Positions 14,229 to 20,788 of a DNA stretch of 30,370 nucleotides are shown here, in pieces. The translations under genes were made by a program, and so were the position numbers. Location of the stretch: positions 1-30,370 of the IMG/VR virus record IMGVR_UViG_3300028925_002211. The stretch is one strand, 5' to 3'. Every line of letters starts with the position of its first letter. Positions within the stretch are counted from its first letter, which is position 1. The notes under the pieces are model-generated. The model did no database searches and had not been told where the DNA came from. It saw only the letters and a program-made list of their open reading frames with translations. This DNA comes from a virus.

Positions 14229-14701
14229 AGAATACTATCATCACAACAATCGCCCTAACAATCGCAACAGCAACAACAGCAGCCGCACACGCTGGCCCTG
14301 AGCAGCACCCACCTGCGTGGGCTTGTGGTGCTAAAGGCTACGTCTTTGAAGGTATCCAAATCGAAGGTGGTATCATCCACCAGCGTTGGTACTGTGATGA
14401 TGGCCGCAAGACACAGAAAACCATCATGTTCGACACAGGCCCAGACAACTCAACAAGCAACGTAGGTCCAGTAGGTCCAGCAGGTAAGGATGGCACTGAT
14501 GGCACTGATGGCACTAACGGTACTAACGGTACTGATGGTGTAGATGGTAAGGACGGCAAGGACGGTAAGCGTGGCAAGCGTGGACCTAAAGGAAAAGATG
14601 GCAAGGACGGCAAGGACGGAAAAGATGGAAAGGATAAAGGTAACTGTGGCAACCAAGAGGGCAGTGGCACAGGTACAGGCGGTGGGAACACCTGTGGATG
14701 A
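14225..14701 (+). CDS. Secreted collagen-like protein
   Basis: The protein has 158 residues. A signal peptide (hydrophobic to about residue 20, likely cut after AHA at 23) is followed by a globular part with two Cys (34 and 57) up to about residue 80. Then come about 19 Gly-X-Y triplets (residues 81-139) such as GKDGTDGTDGTNG and GKDGKDGKRGKRG, and a Gly-rich tail with two more Cys. Gly-X-Y repeats form trimeric collagen helices, so the product is probably exported and trimeric in the periplasm or at the surface. Collagen-like repeats in phages are usually in tail fibres, so one in the early operon with a signal peptide is odd. A -1 frame extends to 14759 and overlaps the next start. Confidence 0.75.
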   Translation: MKNTIITTIALTIATATTAAAHAGPEQHPPAWACGAKGYVFEGIQIEGGIIHQRWYCDDGRKTQKTIMFDTGPDNSTSNVGPVGPAGKDGTDGTDGTNGTNGTDGVDGKDGKDGKRGKRGPKGKDGKDGKDGKDGKDKGNCGNQEGSGTGTGGGNTCG

Positions 14702-14755
14702 CCCATGCGACCCAATGATGCCACCACCCCAACAACCTAAACCAAAGGAAATACA

Positions 14756-14956
14756 ATGAACAGATTCGTCCGCATCTTATCGCAACTAATACTGATACTA
14801 TCATCTTTGGCGACCTCCTACACGCTCTTAGCTATCGGTTCTTGGGATCAGTCTCCCTTCGAGCCCATCACGTTGGTTGGCATGACGATAGGCGTAGCGT
14901 CAATCACACAGGTGTGGTATACTTTCAAGGACACCATGACAAAGGAAACACAATGA
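14756..14956 (+). CDS. Small membrane protein with two predicted helices
   Basis: The protein has 66 residues, with hydrophobic segments at about 8-27 (ILSQLILILSSLATSYTLLA) and 38-56, joined by a short polar loop (GSWDQSPFEP). The last residues are charged (KDTMTKETQ). An AAAGGAA site precedes the ATG. The size and topology are compatible with a holin or an inner-membrane effector, but its early location does not favour a lysis role. Its TGA overlaps the next ATG. Confidence 0.6.
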   Translation: MNRFVRILSQLILILSSLATSYTLLAIGSWDQSPFEPITLVGMTIGVASITQVWYTFKDTMTKETQ

Positions 14957-15039
14957 CTGGAATAGCAATCGTATTCGGCGTAGTATTCGTAGTGTGGCTT
15001 GGTGCTATGCTATGGATCACATTCAACCCAGAAGGATAA
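14953..15039 (+). CDS. 28-residue membrane peptide
   Basis: The peptide MTGIAIVFGVVFVVWLGAML continues WITFNPEG, a single membrane helix with almost no soluble part. It is coupled to the previous gene by an ATGA overlap, with AAAGGAAA upstream. Confidence 0.5.
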   Translation: MTGIAIVFGVVFVVWLGAMLWITFNPEG

Positions 15040-15045
15040 AACAAA

Positions 15046-15348
15046 ATGACTACTTATTACATGAACGCAGACGTGAACGAATATACTACCATCGCAGACC
15101 ACAGCCACCCATCAGATTATCAAGACCTGATCGACACATACTTGGCTGGTGGTGGTAAGATCACTAAGTGTCGCGAAGGGGCACGAACAACCTTCGATAA
15201 AATCCCTAGCTACAACATCACACCAGAGGAAGCGGAAGCATCCAAGCTAAAGAAAGGTACATCTTTGTTTGACCAGATCGAATTGAGCAAGGGGAAAGAG
15301 TACAACGAAACAGCAGAAGATTTATTTGACAAGCGAGGTCGTTTCTAA
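15046..15348 (+). CDS. Small soluble protein upstream of the sigma factor, unknown
   Basis: The protein has 100 residues and is polar and charged, starting MTTYYMNADVNEYTTIADHS. The segment DLIDTYLAGGGKITKCREGAR followed by TTFDKIPSY resembles short proteins of unknown function found in many phage early regions. An AAGGATA site precedes the ATG. Its TAA overlaps the ATG of the sigma-factor gene (TAATG), so the two are probably co-translated; an accessory role to the sigma factor is possible but unsupported. Confidence 0.65.
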   Translation: MTTYYMNADVNEYTTIADHSHPSDYQDLIDTYLAGGGKITKCREGARTTFDKIPSYNITPEEAEASKLKKGTSLFDQIELSKGKEYNETAEDLFDKRGRF

Positions 15349-16013
15349 TGATTACCAAACATGACGTATACGGACGAGTTGAAGTTGATCAGGCCATACT
15401 AAATGGCGATGAGGACTTTGTGAAAGTTAAACTATTCAACGGGCGTGACATCTTTCCAACAGATAACTTGGTGGTAGGAAAGGTCGCACTAGAAGACAAA
15501 GGAGGCTATAAGCCAAAAGGAAGAACAACTACTATCATCCAAGACTATCTACCGCTAGCCTACAGCGCAGCTTCACAACACTACAGTGAGGAAGCAGAGT
15601 GGGAAGAACTGGTGCAAGTAGCGGCTCTGGGGCTGTGTGAAGCAGCAGAACGCCACGACAGCACCCGCAACACATCCTTTGCAGCATTCGCAAAGCCATA
15701 CATCAGCGGCTACCTAAAGAACTTCTTAAACCCAGAACGTAATGGGAAAATGAATATGGTAGAGCTTTCTGGTGGTGTAGTAGAGGAGATGACCACAGAA
15801 GATGTTGAAGATAATGACATGAAAACAGTTATTTACGGGGCAATGGAGTCACTTACGCCCAAGCAAAAGTTTGTCATGGAGATGGTATACATTGAGGGTC
15901 ACACGCAACAAGAGGTGTCGGAGATGATGGGGATAGAACGAATTGGTGTGCAACAATTAGTGTCAAGAGCTACTGTTGCATTACGGAAACAGTTGGAAGG
16001 AGTTTACCAATAG
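15348..16013 (+). CDS. Phage-encoded sigma-70-family RNA polymerase sigma factor
   Basis: The protein has 221 residues. Residues about 65-126 match sigma region 2: DYLPLAYSAASQHY, EWEELVQVAALGLCEAAERH, then SFAAFAKPYISGYLKNFL, the usual core-binding and -10-recognising helices. A short acidic linker leads to region 4 (about residues 167-215): SLTPKQKFVMEMVYIEGHTQ with a helix-turn-helix QQEVSEMMGIERIGVQQLVS. Regions 1 and 3 are absent, as in compact alternative or phage sigmas. It would redirect host RNA polymerase, standing in for the missing single-subunit polymerase. It lies just before the replication genes, with a candidate target element 45 bases downstream. The first 60 residues are not recognised. 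Confidence 0.85.
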   Translation: MITKHDVYGRVEVDQAILNGDEDFVKVKLFNGRDIFPTDNLVVGKVALEDKGGYKPKGRTTTIIQDYLPLAYSAASQHYSEEAEWEELVQVAALGLCEAAERHDSTRNTSFAAFAKPYISGYLKNFLNPERNGKMNMVELSGGVVEEMTTEDVEDNDMKTVIYGAMESLTPKQKFVMEMVYIEGHTQQEVSEMMGIERIGVQQLVSRATVALRKQLEGVYQ

Positions 16014-16057
16014 TACGAAGAAAGTTTCGGGGAGGCCATAACAAAAATCCCCAATCC

Positions 16058-16077
16058 TGTTATCTATTAGTATAACT
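16058..16077 (+). promoter_or_regulatory. Rightward copy of the shared 20-bp element, candidate replication-gene promoter
   Basis: TGTTATCTATTAGTATAACT lies in the 127-base gap between the sigma-factor and primase-helicase genes, 64 bases before the latter's ATG. It is identical to the leftward element at 11784-11803. The TATAAC at 16071-16076 would be the -10. The region 17 bases upstream reads TCCCCA, not a -35. GTTAT/ATAAC arms make it a partial dyad. A GGGGA/TCCCC hairpin lies just upstream. Confidence 0.6.
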
Positions 16078-16140
16078 TAAGTAAGCACTAGGGTAACACC
16101 TACAACTACAACCTAATATAAACATAAGGAAGTCTTAAGT

Positions 16141-17715
16141 ATGTCAGAAGTAACTAGACAGCCTTGCCCGAATTGCCCTAGCAGTGATGCTTTCGCTTAT
16201 AATTCAGTCAAGATGGTTGGAGTGTGTTATTCTTGTGGTAGCGCATATCCAAAGGCGGGTCGTAAATACGATCAGGAAATCCTAGACAAGTACCCCTTAG
16301 AGGATAAGGGTTTTAATTCACCAGTGGTGGTAGTAGAGAATCCACCAGAGAGCCTATACAAGTTTGTTCCTATGCGTGGTATCGCACAGGATGTGATGGA
16401 GCACTACAACGTCAAGACCCTATGCACTAGGGAAGGCGTACCGATCCAACAAGAATACATCTACCCATCAGGTAGTAAGAAGACACGTAGATTACCTAAG
16501 TCTTTCACTGCTGTTGGTAAGATGGATGAGTTGTTTGGGATGAACCTGTTTGTTGCTGGTACATCTAAGATGGTTACTATCACTGAAGGAGAACTTGACG
16601 CTATGTCAGCGTGGCAGATGATTGGTCGTGGCTCACGCTACCCAACACCTGTCGTATCACTACCATCAGCCAACCCATCTAAGGCATTCTGGGAGAACGT
16701 CATACCGTGGCTAGATAGCTTCGAAAAGATTGTCCTAAGTGTTGATAAGGATGGTGCTGGTGATGAGGTGGCACAGAAGATCAACAACATCTTCCCTAAC
16801 AAGGTCTACAGGGTCGATCACACGCTCTATAAGGACGCTAACGAGTTCTTACAGGCTAACAAGGCTAGTGAGTACAAGAGCGCGTGGTATAACGCTCAGC
16901 GCTTCATGCCTGACAACATCCTACACAGTGCAGATGATCTGCTAGAGTTGTTCGATGATACGCCTGACCACTCCTATGTCCCTACGGGCATCCCAGACTT
17001 CGATAAGAAGGCAATGGGGTTGATGCAGGGGCACTTCACAGTGTTCAAGGCACCTACAGGTATTGGTAAGACAGAGCTAATGAGATACCTTGAATGGAAC
17101 TTCCTACAGCGTGGCGTTACCTTCGCTACGATGCACCTAGAGGAAACTAAGCTACGCTCTGTGCTTGGCTTGGTGTCGTATGACCTCAAGGACAACCTGA
17201 CCCGCAAGGACTTGGTTGAGGAGAAGGGTAAGACTGATGAAGTACGAGCAAGCATCCAACGACTAGGAGACAGCGAGAACTACTATCAATACTTCATGAA
17301 GGATGGTCAGGGTGCTGATGAGTTGATCTCACAGATACGGATGTTCAAGGAAGCATATGGTTGTGACTACGTTATGTTCGAGCCTGTGCAAGATGTTATC
17401 TCTGTTGGCTCAGAGCAGAACAAGGAGGGCCTACTAGCTGAGTTAGCTGTTAGGTTGTCTAAGGTTGCAGCAGACCTTAACGTGGGCATCATTACCATCG
17501 CCCACACTAATGAGGACAACGAGGTTAAATACTGTAAGATGCTGGGCCAACGTGCCTCTGTTATCATTCGGTTAGATCGAGACAAAGACGCGGAAGACTT
17601 CATGGATAGGAACACAACACGCCTGATCATCGAAAAGAACCGCCCAACATCAGAGGAGGGACACGCGGGCGACATGCTATTCAACACATCAACATTCACT
17701 ATGGAGGCTCTATGA
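16141..17715 (+). CDS. Bifunctional DNA primase-helicase (T7 gp4-like)
   Basis: The protein has 524 residues. A zinc-binding domain has CPNC (9-12) and CYSC (29-32). The TOPRIM primase centre shows TEGELDAM (about 148-155) and VDKDGAG (201-207), the metal-binding acidic residues. The RecA-like helicase has Walker A APTGIGKT (304-311), an LEET segment and GCDYVMFEPVQDV as Walker B, then IITIAHTNEDNE and VIIRLDRDKD later. It unwinds DNA as a hexameric ring and primes the lagging strand for the polymerase encoded next, whose ATG overlaps its stop (ATGA). An AAGGAAGTC site precedes the start. Confidence 0.92.
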   Translation: MSEVTRQPCPNCPSSDAFAYNSVKMVGVCYSCGSAYPKAGRKYDQEILDKYPLEDKGFNSPVVVVENPPESLYKFVPMRGIAQDVMEHYNVKTLCTREGVPIQQEYIYPSGSKKTRRLPKSFTAVGKMDELFGMNLFVAGTSKMVTITEGELDAMSAWQMIGRGSRYPTPVVSLPSANPSKAFWENVIPWLDSFEKIVLSVDKDGAGDEVAQKINNIFPNKVYRVDHTLYKDANEFLQANKASEYKSAWYNAQRFMPDNILHSADDLLELFDDTPDHSYVPTGIPDFDKKAMGLMQGHFTVFKAPTGIGKTELMRYLEWNFLQRGVTFATMHLEETKLRSVLGLVSYDLKDNLTRKDLVEEKGKTDEVRASIQRLGDSENYYQYFMKDGQGADELISQIRMFKEAYGCDYVMFEPVQDVISVGSEQNKEGLLAELAVRLSKVAADLNVGIITIAHTNEDNEVKYCKMLGQRASVIIRLDRDKDAEDFMDRNTTRLIIEKNRPTSEEGHAGDMLFNTSTFTMEAL

Positions 17716-19064
17716 AAATTGTATTCGATATTGAGACAGACGGCCTCCTAGATAGGCTTACTAAGATACACGTCTTCTCGTGGTCGGTAGTAGGCTCTGG
17801 TGAGGTACACAGCACTAATGACCTTAGTACCATTCAGGAGGTCATGTTTAAGACTACAACAGCAATCGGCCATAACATTGTGGGTTTCGATATACCTGCC
17901 TTGATAAAGTTTGGCATCACAACAGATGCTACTATCATTGATACCTTGGCGCTGTCGTGGTACTTAGAACCTAAACGAGCAAGACACGGTTTAGCTCACT
18001 GGGGTGCAACAGTTGGTGTAAAGAAGCCAGAGGTTGAGGACTGGGACAACCTAGCCTATGAAGACTACAAGCATAGGTGTGAAGAAGACGTTAAGATTAA
18101 CCTAGAGGTGTGGTACATACTAGAGCGTAAGCTCAAGCGCCTCTACCGTGAAGAAGGGGAGCTAGAGAAACTCACTGACTACCTTACATTCAAACTACAA
18201 TGTGCAAGGGATCAGGAAGTATACGGTTGGCGCTTAGATGTGCCAAAGGCTCAAGCACTACACGACAAACTATTAGAGATGAAGGAGGACTCACAAACAC
18301 AGCTATCACAAGCAATGCCGAAGAAGCCTATCACTAAGGTGATGAACCCGCCAAAGGTTATGTACAAGAAAGATGGTACACTTTCCTCAAGAGGCGAGGC
18401 TTGGCAACAGTTGCTACTAGAGTCCTACATGCCAGCATCTACAATGCAGCCTATGACTGTGTTGGTTGGACATGAGGATGGCAACCCTAACAGCCACGAA
18501 CAAGTAAAGGAATGGCTCTATCAGCTAGGCTGGCAGCCACGGACATTTAAGTATGTACGAGGTGAAGGTTTTGGTGAGGAGCGCAAGATACCACAAGTAC
18601 GAGACGGCTCAGACCTATGTCCTAGTGTAGTAGAACTAGCAGAGGTAGAGCCTTCGATCAAACTCTTGGAAGACCTGACGGTTATCAGCCACAGACTAGG
18701 TGTCGTTAAGGGTTTCATTGAGTGTGAAGTGGGTGGGTATCTAGTGGCTGGTATCTCTGGACTCACTAACACCTTCAGGTTCAAGCACAGGAAGCCTTTA
18801 GTTAATCTTCCTGCTGTCGATAAGCCTTGGGGTAAAGAGATTAGAGGGTGCCTGATTGCACCAGAGGGTAAGGTTCTAGTAGGTTGCGATATGGTATCCC
18901 TAGAGGACACTACTAAGCGACACTACATGCAACCATTGGACCCTGAGTATGTGGAAAGTATGAATGTTAAGGGGTATGACCCACATATTTCGCTCTCCGT
19001 ACACGCGGGGGCATTAACACAAGAGGAGTACGAGTTCTACCAATGGTACCAAAAACAGAACTAG
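17712..19064 (+). CDS. DNA polymerase, A family, N-terminal part (exonuclease plus motif A)
   Basis: The protein has 450 residues. The 3'-5' exonuclease is intact, with FDIETDG (Exo I), GHNIVGFD (Exo II) and DYKHRCEEDV (Exo III). The polymerase part reaches motif A, GCDMVSLEDTTKRHYM, with the metal-binding Asp near residue 393, and DPHISLSVHAG, then stops at TAG (19062-19064) after FYQWYQKQN. Motifs B and C are missing here and lie on the separate reading frame at 19189-19764. The polymerase is therefore split, or interrupted, just after motif A. A working enzyme would need the two parts to associate, or RNA splicing. T7 gp5 is a single chain of 704 residues; the two parts here sum to 641. 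Confidence 0.88.
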   Translation: MKIVFDIETDGLLDRLTKIHVFSWSVVGSGEVHSTNDLSTIQEVMFKTTTAIGHNIVGFDIPALIKFGITTDATIIDTLALSWYLEPKRARHGLAHWGATVGVKKPEVEDWDNLAYEDYKHRCEEDVKINLEVWYILERKLKRLYREEGELEKLTDYLTFKLQCARDQEVYGWRLDVPKAQALHDKLLEMKEDSQTQLSQAMPKKPITKVMNPPKVMYKKDGTLSSRGEAWQQLLLESYMPASTMQPMTVLVGHEDGNPNSHEQVKEWLYQLGWQPRTFKYVRGEGFGEERKIPQVRDGSDLCPSVVELAEVEPSIKLLEDLTVISHRLGVVKGFIECEVGGYLVAGISGLTNTFRFKHRKPLVNLPAVDKPWGKEIRGCLIAPEGKVLVGCDMVSLEDTTKRHYMQPLDPEYVESMNVKGYDPHISLSVHAGALTQEEYEFYQWYQKQN

Positions 19065-19126
19065 ATGAGTTATTTGAGTACCAGAGTGGTGCTCTTTACG
19101 GGAAACAGGTTGGCTCAGAGCAACAC
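19043..19126 (+). pseudogene. Remnant of an HNH-type homing endonuclease inside the polymerase gene
   Basis: A short frame starts at the ATG at 19043, overlaps the end of the polymerase N-part, and ends at TAA (19124-19126) after 27 residues. The sequence, MVPKTELDELFEYQSGALYG then KQVGSEQH, resembles the N-terminus of phage HNH endonucleases (the LfeY..G.LyWK...G...G pattern). No catalytic HNH motif remains. A 21-bp direct repeat spans its end, and the second copy continues as GQVGSEQHCIGKAWRMRKDG in another frame. This fits a decayed homing gene; identification from so few residues is tentative. Confidence 0.4.
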
Positions 19127-19156
19127 TAAGTGGGGACAGGTTGGCTCAGAGCAACA
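19105..19156 (+). repeat. 21-bp perfect direct repeat in the polymerase gap
   Basis: Identical 21-base units lie at 19105-19125 and 19136-19156, separated by 10 bases, with core GGTTGGCTCAGAGCAACA. They encode VGSEQH in two different frames. They fit a tandem duplication or deletion scar in the decayed insertion. Confidence 0.85.
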
Positions 19157-19188
19157 TTGCATAGGAAAAGCATGGAGGATGAGGAAAG

Positions 19189-19764
19189 ATGGCGAAGATC
19201 GGTACTGGCCTAACGCTAGAACAAATGAAGTCCCTGCCAAAGGGTGAGCAAGCGGAACTAGCTTCACAGATTGTAGCTGTTCGAAAGGCGTACAAGGCTG
19301 TGAACTACAGCGCCGTCTATGGTGTAGGTGCATCGACACTCTCACGTGCCACTGGCCTCAAGGTTATGGCAGCTAAGAAGTTAATCACAGCATACTGGGA
19401 CCGTAACTGGGCAGTAGAAAAGATAGCTGAAACAAGAAAGGTTCGTAAGATAGGTGATGAATCATGGATTTACAACGACGTGTCAGGGTTCTGGCACAGC
19501 CTACGGTCTGAAAAGGACCGTTGGTCTACTACAAACCAATCAACTGGCGTCTACTGCTTCGACCAATATGTGAAGCTAGTTAAGGGAGCTGGTGAGAAAG
19601 TCATTGGTCAATTCCACGATGAGGTAATCGTAGAGACTGATGATGCAGACAGAACAACTAAAGTACTACTTGAGTGCAAAGACAAGCTCAATACTATCAT
19701 TCAACTCAATGTTCCACTGGACGTAGACTACGCCGTGGGCAACTCTTACAAGGATATTCACTAA
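19189..19764 (+). CDS. DNA polymerase, A family, C-terminal part (motifs B and C)
   Basis: The protein has 191 residues. It carries motif B / O-helix RKAYKAVNYSAVYGVG (about residues 32-47) and motif C GQFHDEVIVET (about 145-155), the parts missing from the upstream polymerase fragment. The ATG is preceded by GGAGGATGAGGAAAG, a strong ribosome-binding site, so it can be made as a separate subunit. The frame differs from the N-part, and stops in all frames lie between them, so simple readthrough cannot join them. Its TAA overlaps the next ATG (TAATG). Whether the halves assemble in trans cannot be told from sequence, but the conserved motifs suggest selection for function. Confidence 0.88.
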   Translation: MAKIGTGLTLEQMKSLPKGEQAELASQIVAVRKAYKAVNYSAVYGVGASTLSRATGLKVMAAKKLITAYWDRNWAVEKIAETRKVRKIGDESWIYNDVSGFWHSLRSEKDRWSTTNQSTGVYCFDQYVKLVKGAGEKVIGQFHDEVIVETDDADRTTKVLLECKDKLNTIIQLNVPLDVDYAVGNSYKDIH

Positions 19765-20273
19765 TGGCTAAGACAACAGTAATCGCAATGACAGGCTTCA
19801 TCGAATACGCACGAGTATTCACAGACAACATGGATGCGAACATGGACTTCCACGCAAAGACGGAAGGTCAGTACAACGTCAACTTCTACCCAGAGACAGA
19901 CGAGGACTTCGATAAGTTCTTTGGTGCTGGTGCTCCTCCATCAGCTATGGGCCACGACACAATCAAGGTTGGTAACTCAGAGTTAGCCTCTGGTAAGTAC
20001 CTGAAGCTGAAGCGTCCTAACAAGCACCCTTCTGGTATCGAAGACTTTGGTGGTGCCCCTCTAGTGTTCGACTTCCGTGAAGGTGAAAGCACAAAGAAGT
20101 GGTCATTCAGTGAGGATGGTGAGCTAGGTAATGGCACTAAGGCTGTCGTTAAGGTCTCTATCTATGGTGATGGCTCTCGTGCTTCCATCCGACTAGAGAA
20201 ACTAGCAATCACTGACTTGGTTGAGTACGATGGTGAGTCAAGTGGCTCTGTAGTAAATAAGGATGCGTTCTAA
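19764..20273 (+). CDS. Single-stranded DNA-binding protein (gp2.5-like)
   Basis: The protein has 169 residues. It opens MAKTTVIAMTGFIEYARVFT, with a predicted OB-fold-like beta pattern through LVFDFREGESTKKWSF and VVKVSIYGDGSRASIRLEKL. It ends in Phe after a polar tail (VVNKDAF), reminiscent of the C-terminal Phe of T7 gp2.5 that contacts polymerase and helicase. It directly follows the polymerase gene with a TAATG overlap, as expected for the replisome set. Family assignment is by length, composition and neighbours. Confidence 0.65.
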   Translation: MAKTTVIAMTGFIEYARVFTDNMDANMDFHAKTEGQYNVNFYPETDEDFDKFFGAGAPPSAMGHDTIKVGNSELASGKYLKLKRPNKHPSGIEDFGGAPLVFDFREGESTKKWSFSEDGELGNGTKAVVKVSIYGDGSRASIRLEKLAITDLVEYDGESSGSVVNKDAF

Positions 20274-20467
20274 TGCAAGTAGACATCAAAATGACCTTTA
20301 ATGGTATCGTTAAGACTATCTCAGCAGATGTAGATTACCTAGAGGATTGGCTACACGTAGTCTCTGAGGCTACACGGTCTGAGTGGACCAATGTGGAGTC
20401 CATTGCGGCTGAACGGTCAGATGGGCGTATGGTCTGGAGTTGTGCAGCAGACGACCTTTGGGAATAG
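20273..20467 (+). CDS. Small protein, unknown
   Basis: The protein has 64 residues, opening MQVDIKMTFNGIVKTISADV, with a short beta segment then a helix (EDWLHVVSEATRSEW) and a Trp-rich end. It is coupled to the SSB gene by a TAATG overlap. No family is recognised. Confidence 0.6.
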   Translation: MQVDIKMTFNGIVKTISADVDYLEDWLHVVSEATRSEWTNVESIAAERSDGRMVWSCAADDLWE

Positions 20468-20607
20468 AATACATACTCGCGGGGACTTTAGCAGTCCTCG
20501 CGTACACTGTGTGGGAACTAGGTCGTACAAATCGTAAGTTGGACATCCTTTGGACAGCTTTACTTGAAGCAGCATATGAAGAGGAAGATGAGGATGGAGA
20601 TTATTGA
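20458..20607 (+). CDS. Small membrane protein with TTG start
   Basis: A 49-codon frame runs from TTG at 20458, inside the end of the previous gene, to TGA at 20605-20607. It has one membrane helix (GIEYILAGTLAVLAYTVWEL), a polar stretch (GRTNRKLD) and a very acidic tail (EEEDEDGD). It fills an otherwise unexplained gap in a region where genes overlap. The start codon is an inference because no in-frame ATG exists. Confidence 0.45.
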   Translation: MGIEYILAGTLAVLAYTVWELGRTNRKLDILWTALLEAAYEEEDEDGDY

Positions 20608-20788
20608 CACTCGTGTCTACCTAATGGACAAAAATAACCATGAGTTAGAGGTAGATGTCAGCCTACTACAACATGGTTGGTTCACAGCCACTAACTTAGA
20701 CCTTGGGTGTGACCAAGAACTAACACAAGAACAGATAGACTTAGCTCAGGAAATGTTTGAGGAGGAGGAAGCACAATGGCGAACATAG
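20594..20788 (+). CDS. Small acidic protein, unknown
   Basis: The protein has 64 residues from the ATG at 20594 (MEIIDTRVYLMDKNNHELEV), behind GAAGATGAGG; ATGs at 20564 and 20588 are possible but lie within the overlapping upstream gene. The segment ELTQEQIDLAQEMFEEEEAQ is strongly acidic and helical. It resembles phage proteins of unknown function with a short beta part and an acidic C-terminus. It overlaps the ThyX start by 13 bases. Confidence 0.6.
   Translation: MEIIDTRVYLMDKNNHELEVDVSLLQHGWFTATNLDLGCDQELTQEQIDLAQEMFEEEEAQWRT

Noticed and set aside
14460-14640. CRISPR-like or simple DNA repeat array
   Set aside because: The repetition follows Gly-X-Y codons with varied third positions and is explained by the collagen-like protein.
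14338-14727. Leftward 129-codon Pro/Leu-rich frame
   Set aside because: It is the antisense image of the Gly-X-Y repeat, in which GGN codons read as Pro-type codons on the other strand.
19043-19188. Self-splicing group I intron in the polymerase gene
   Set aside because: The gap is too short for a complete group I core, and no P7-like or other core elements were seen.
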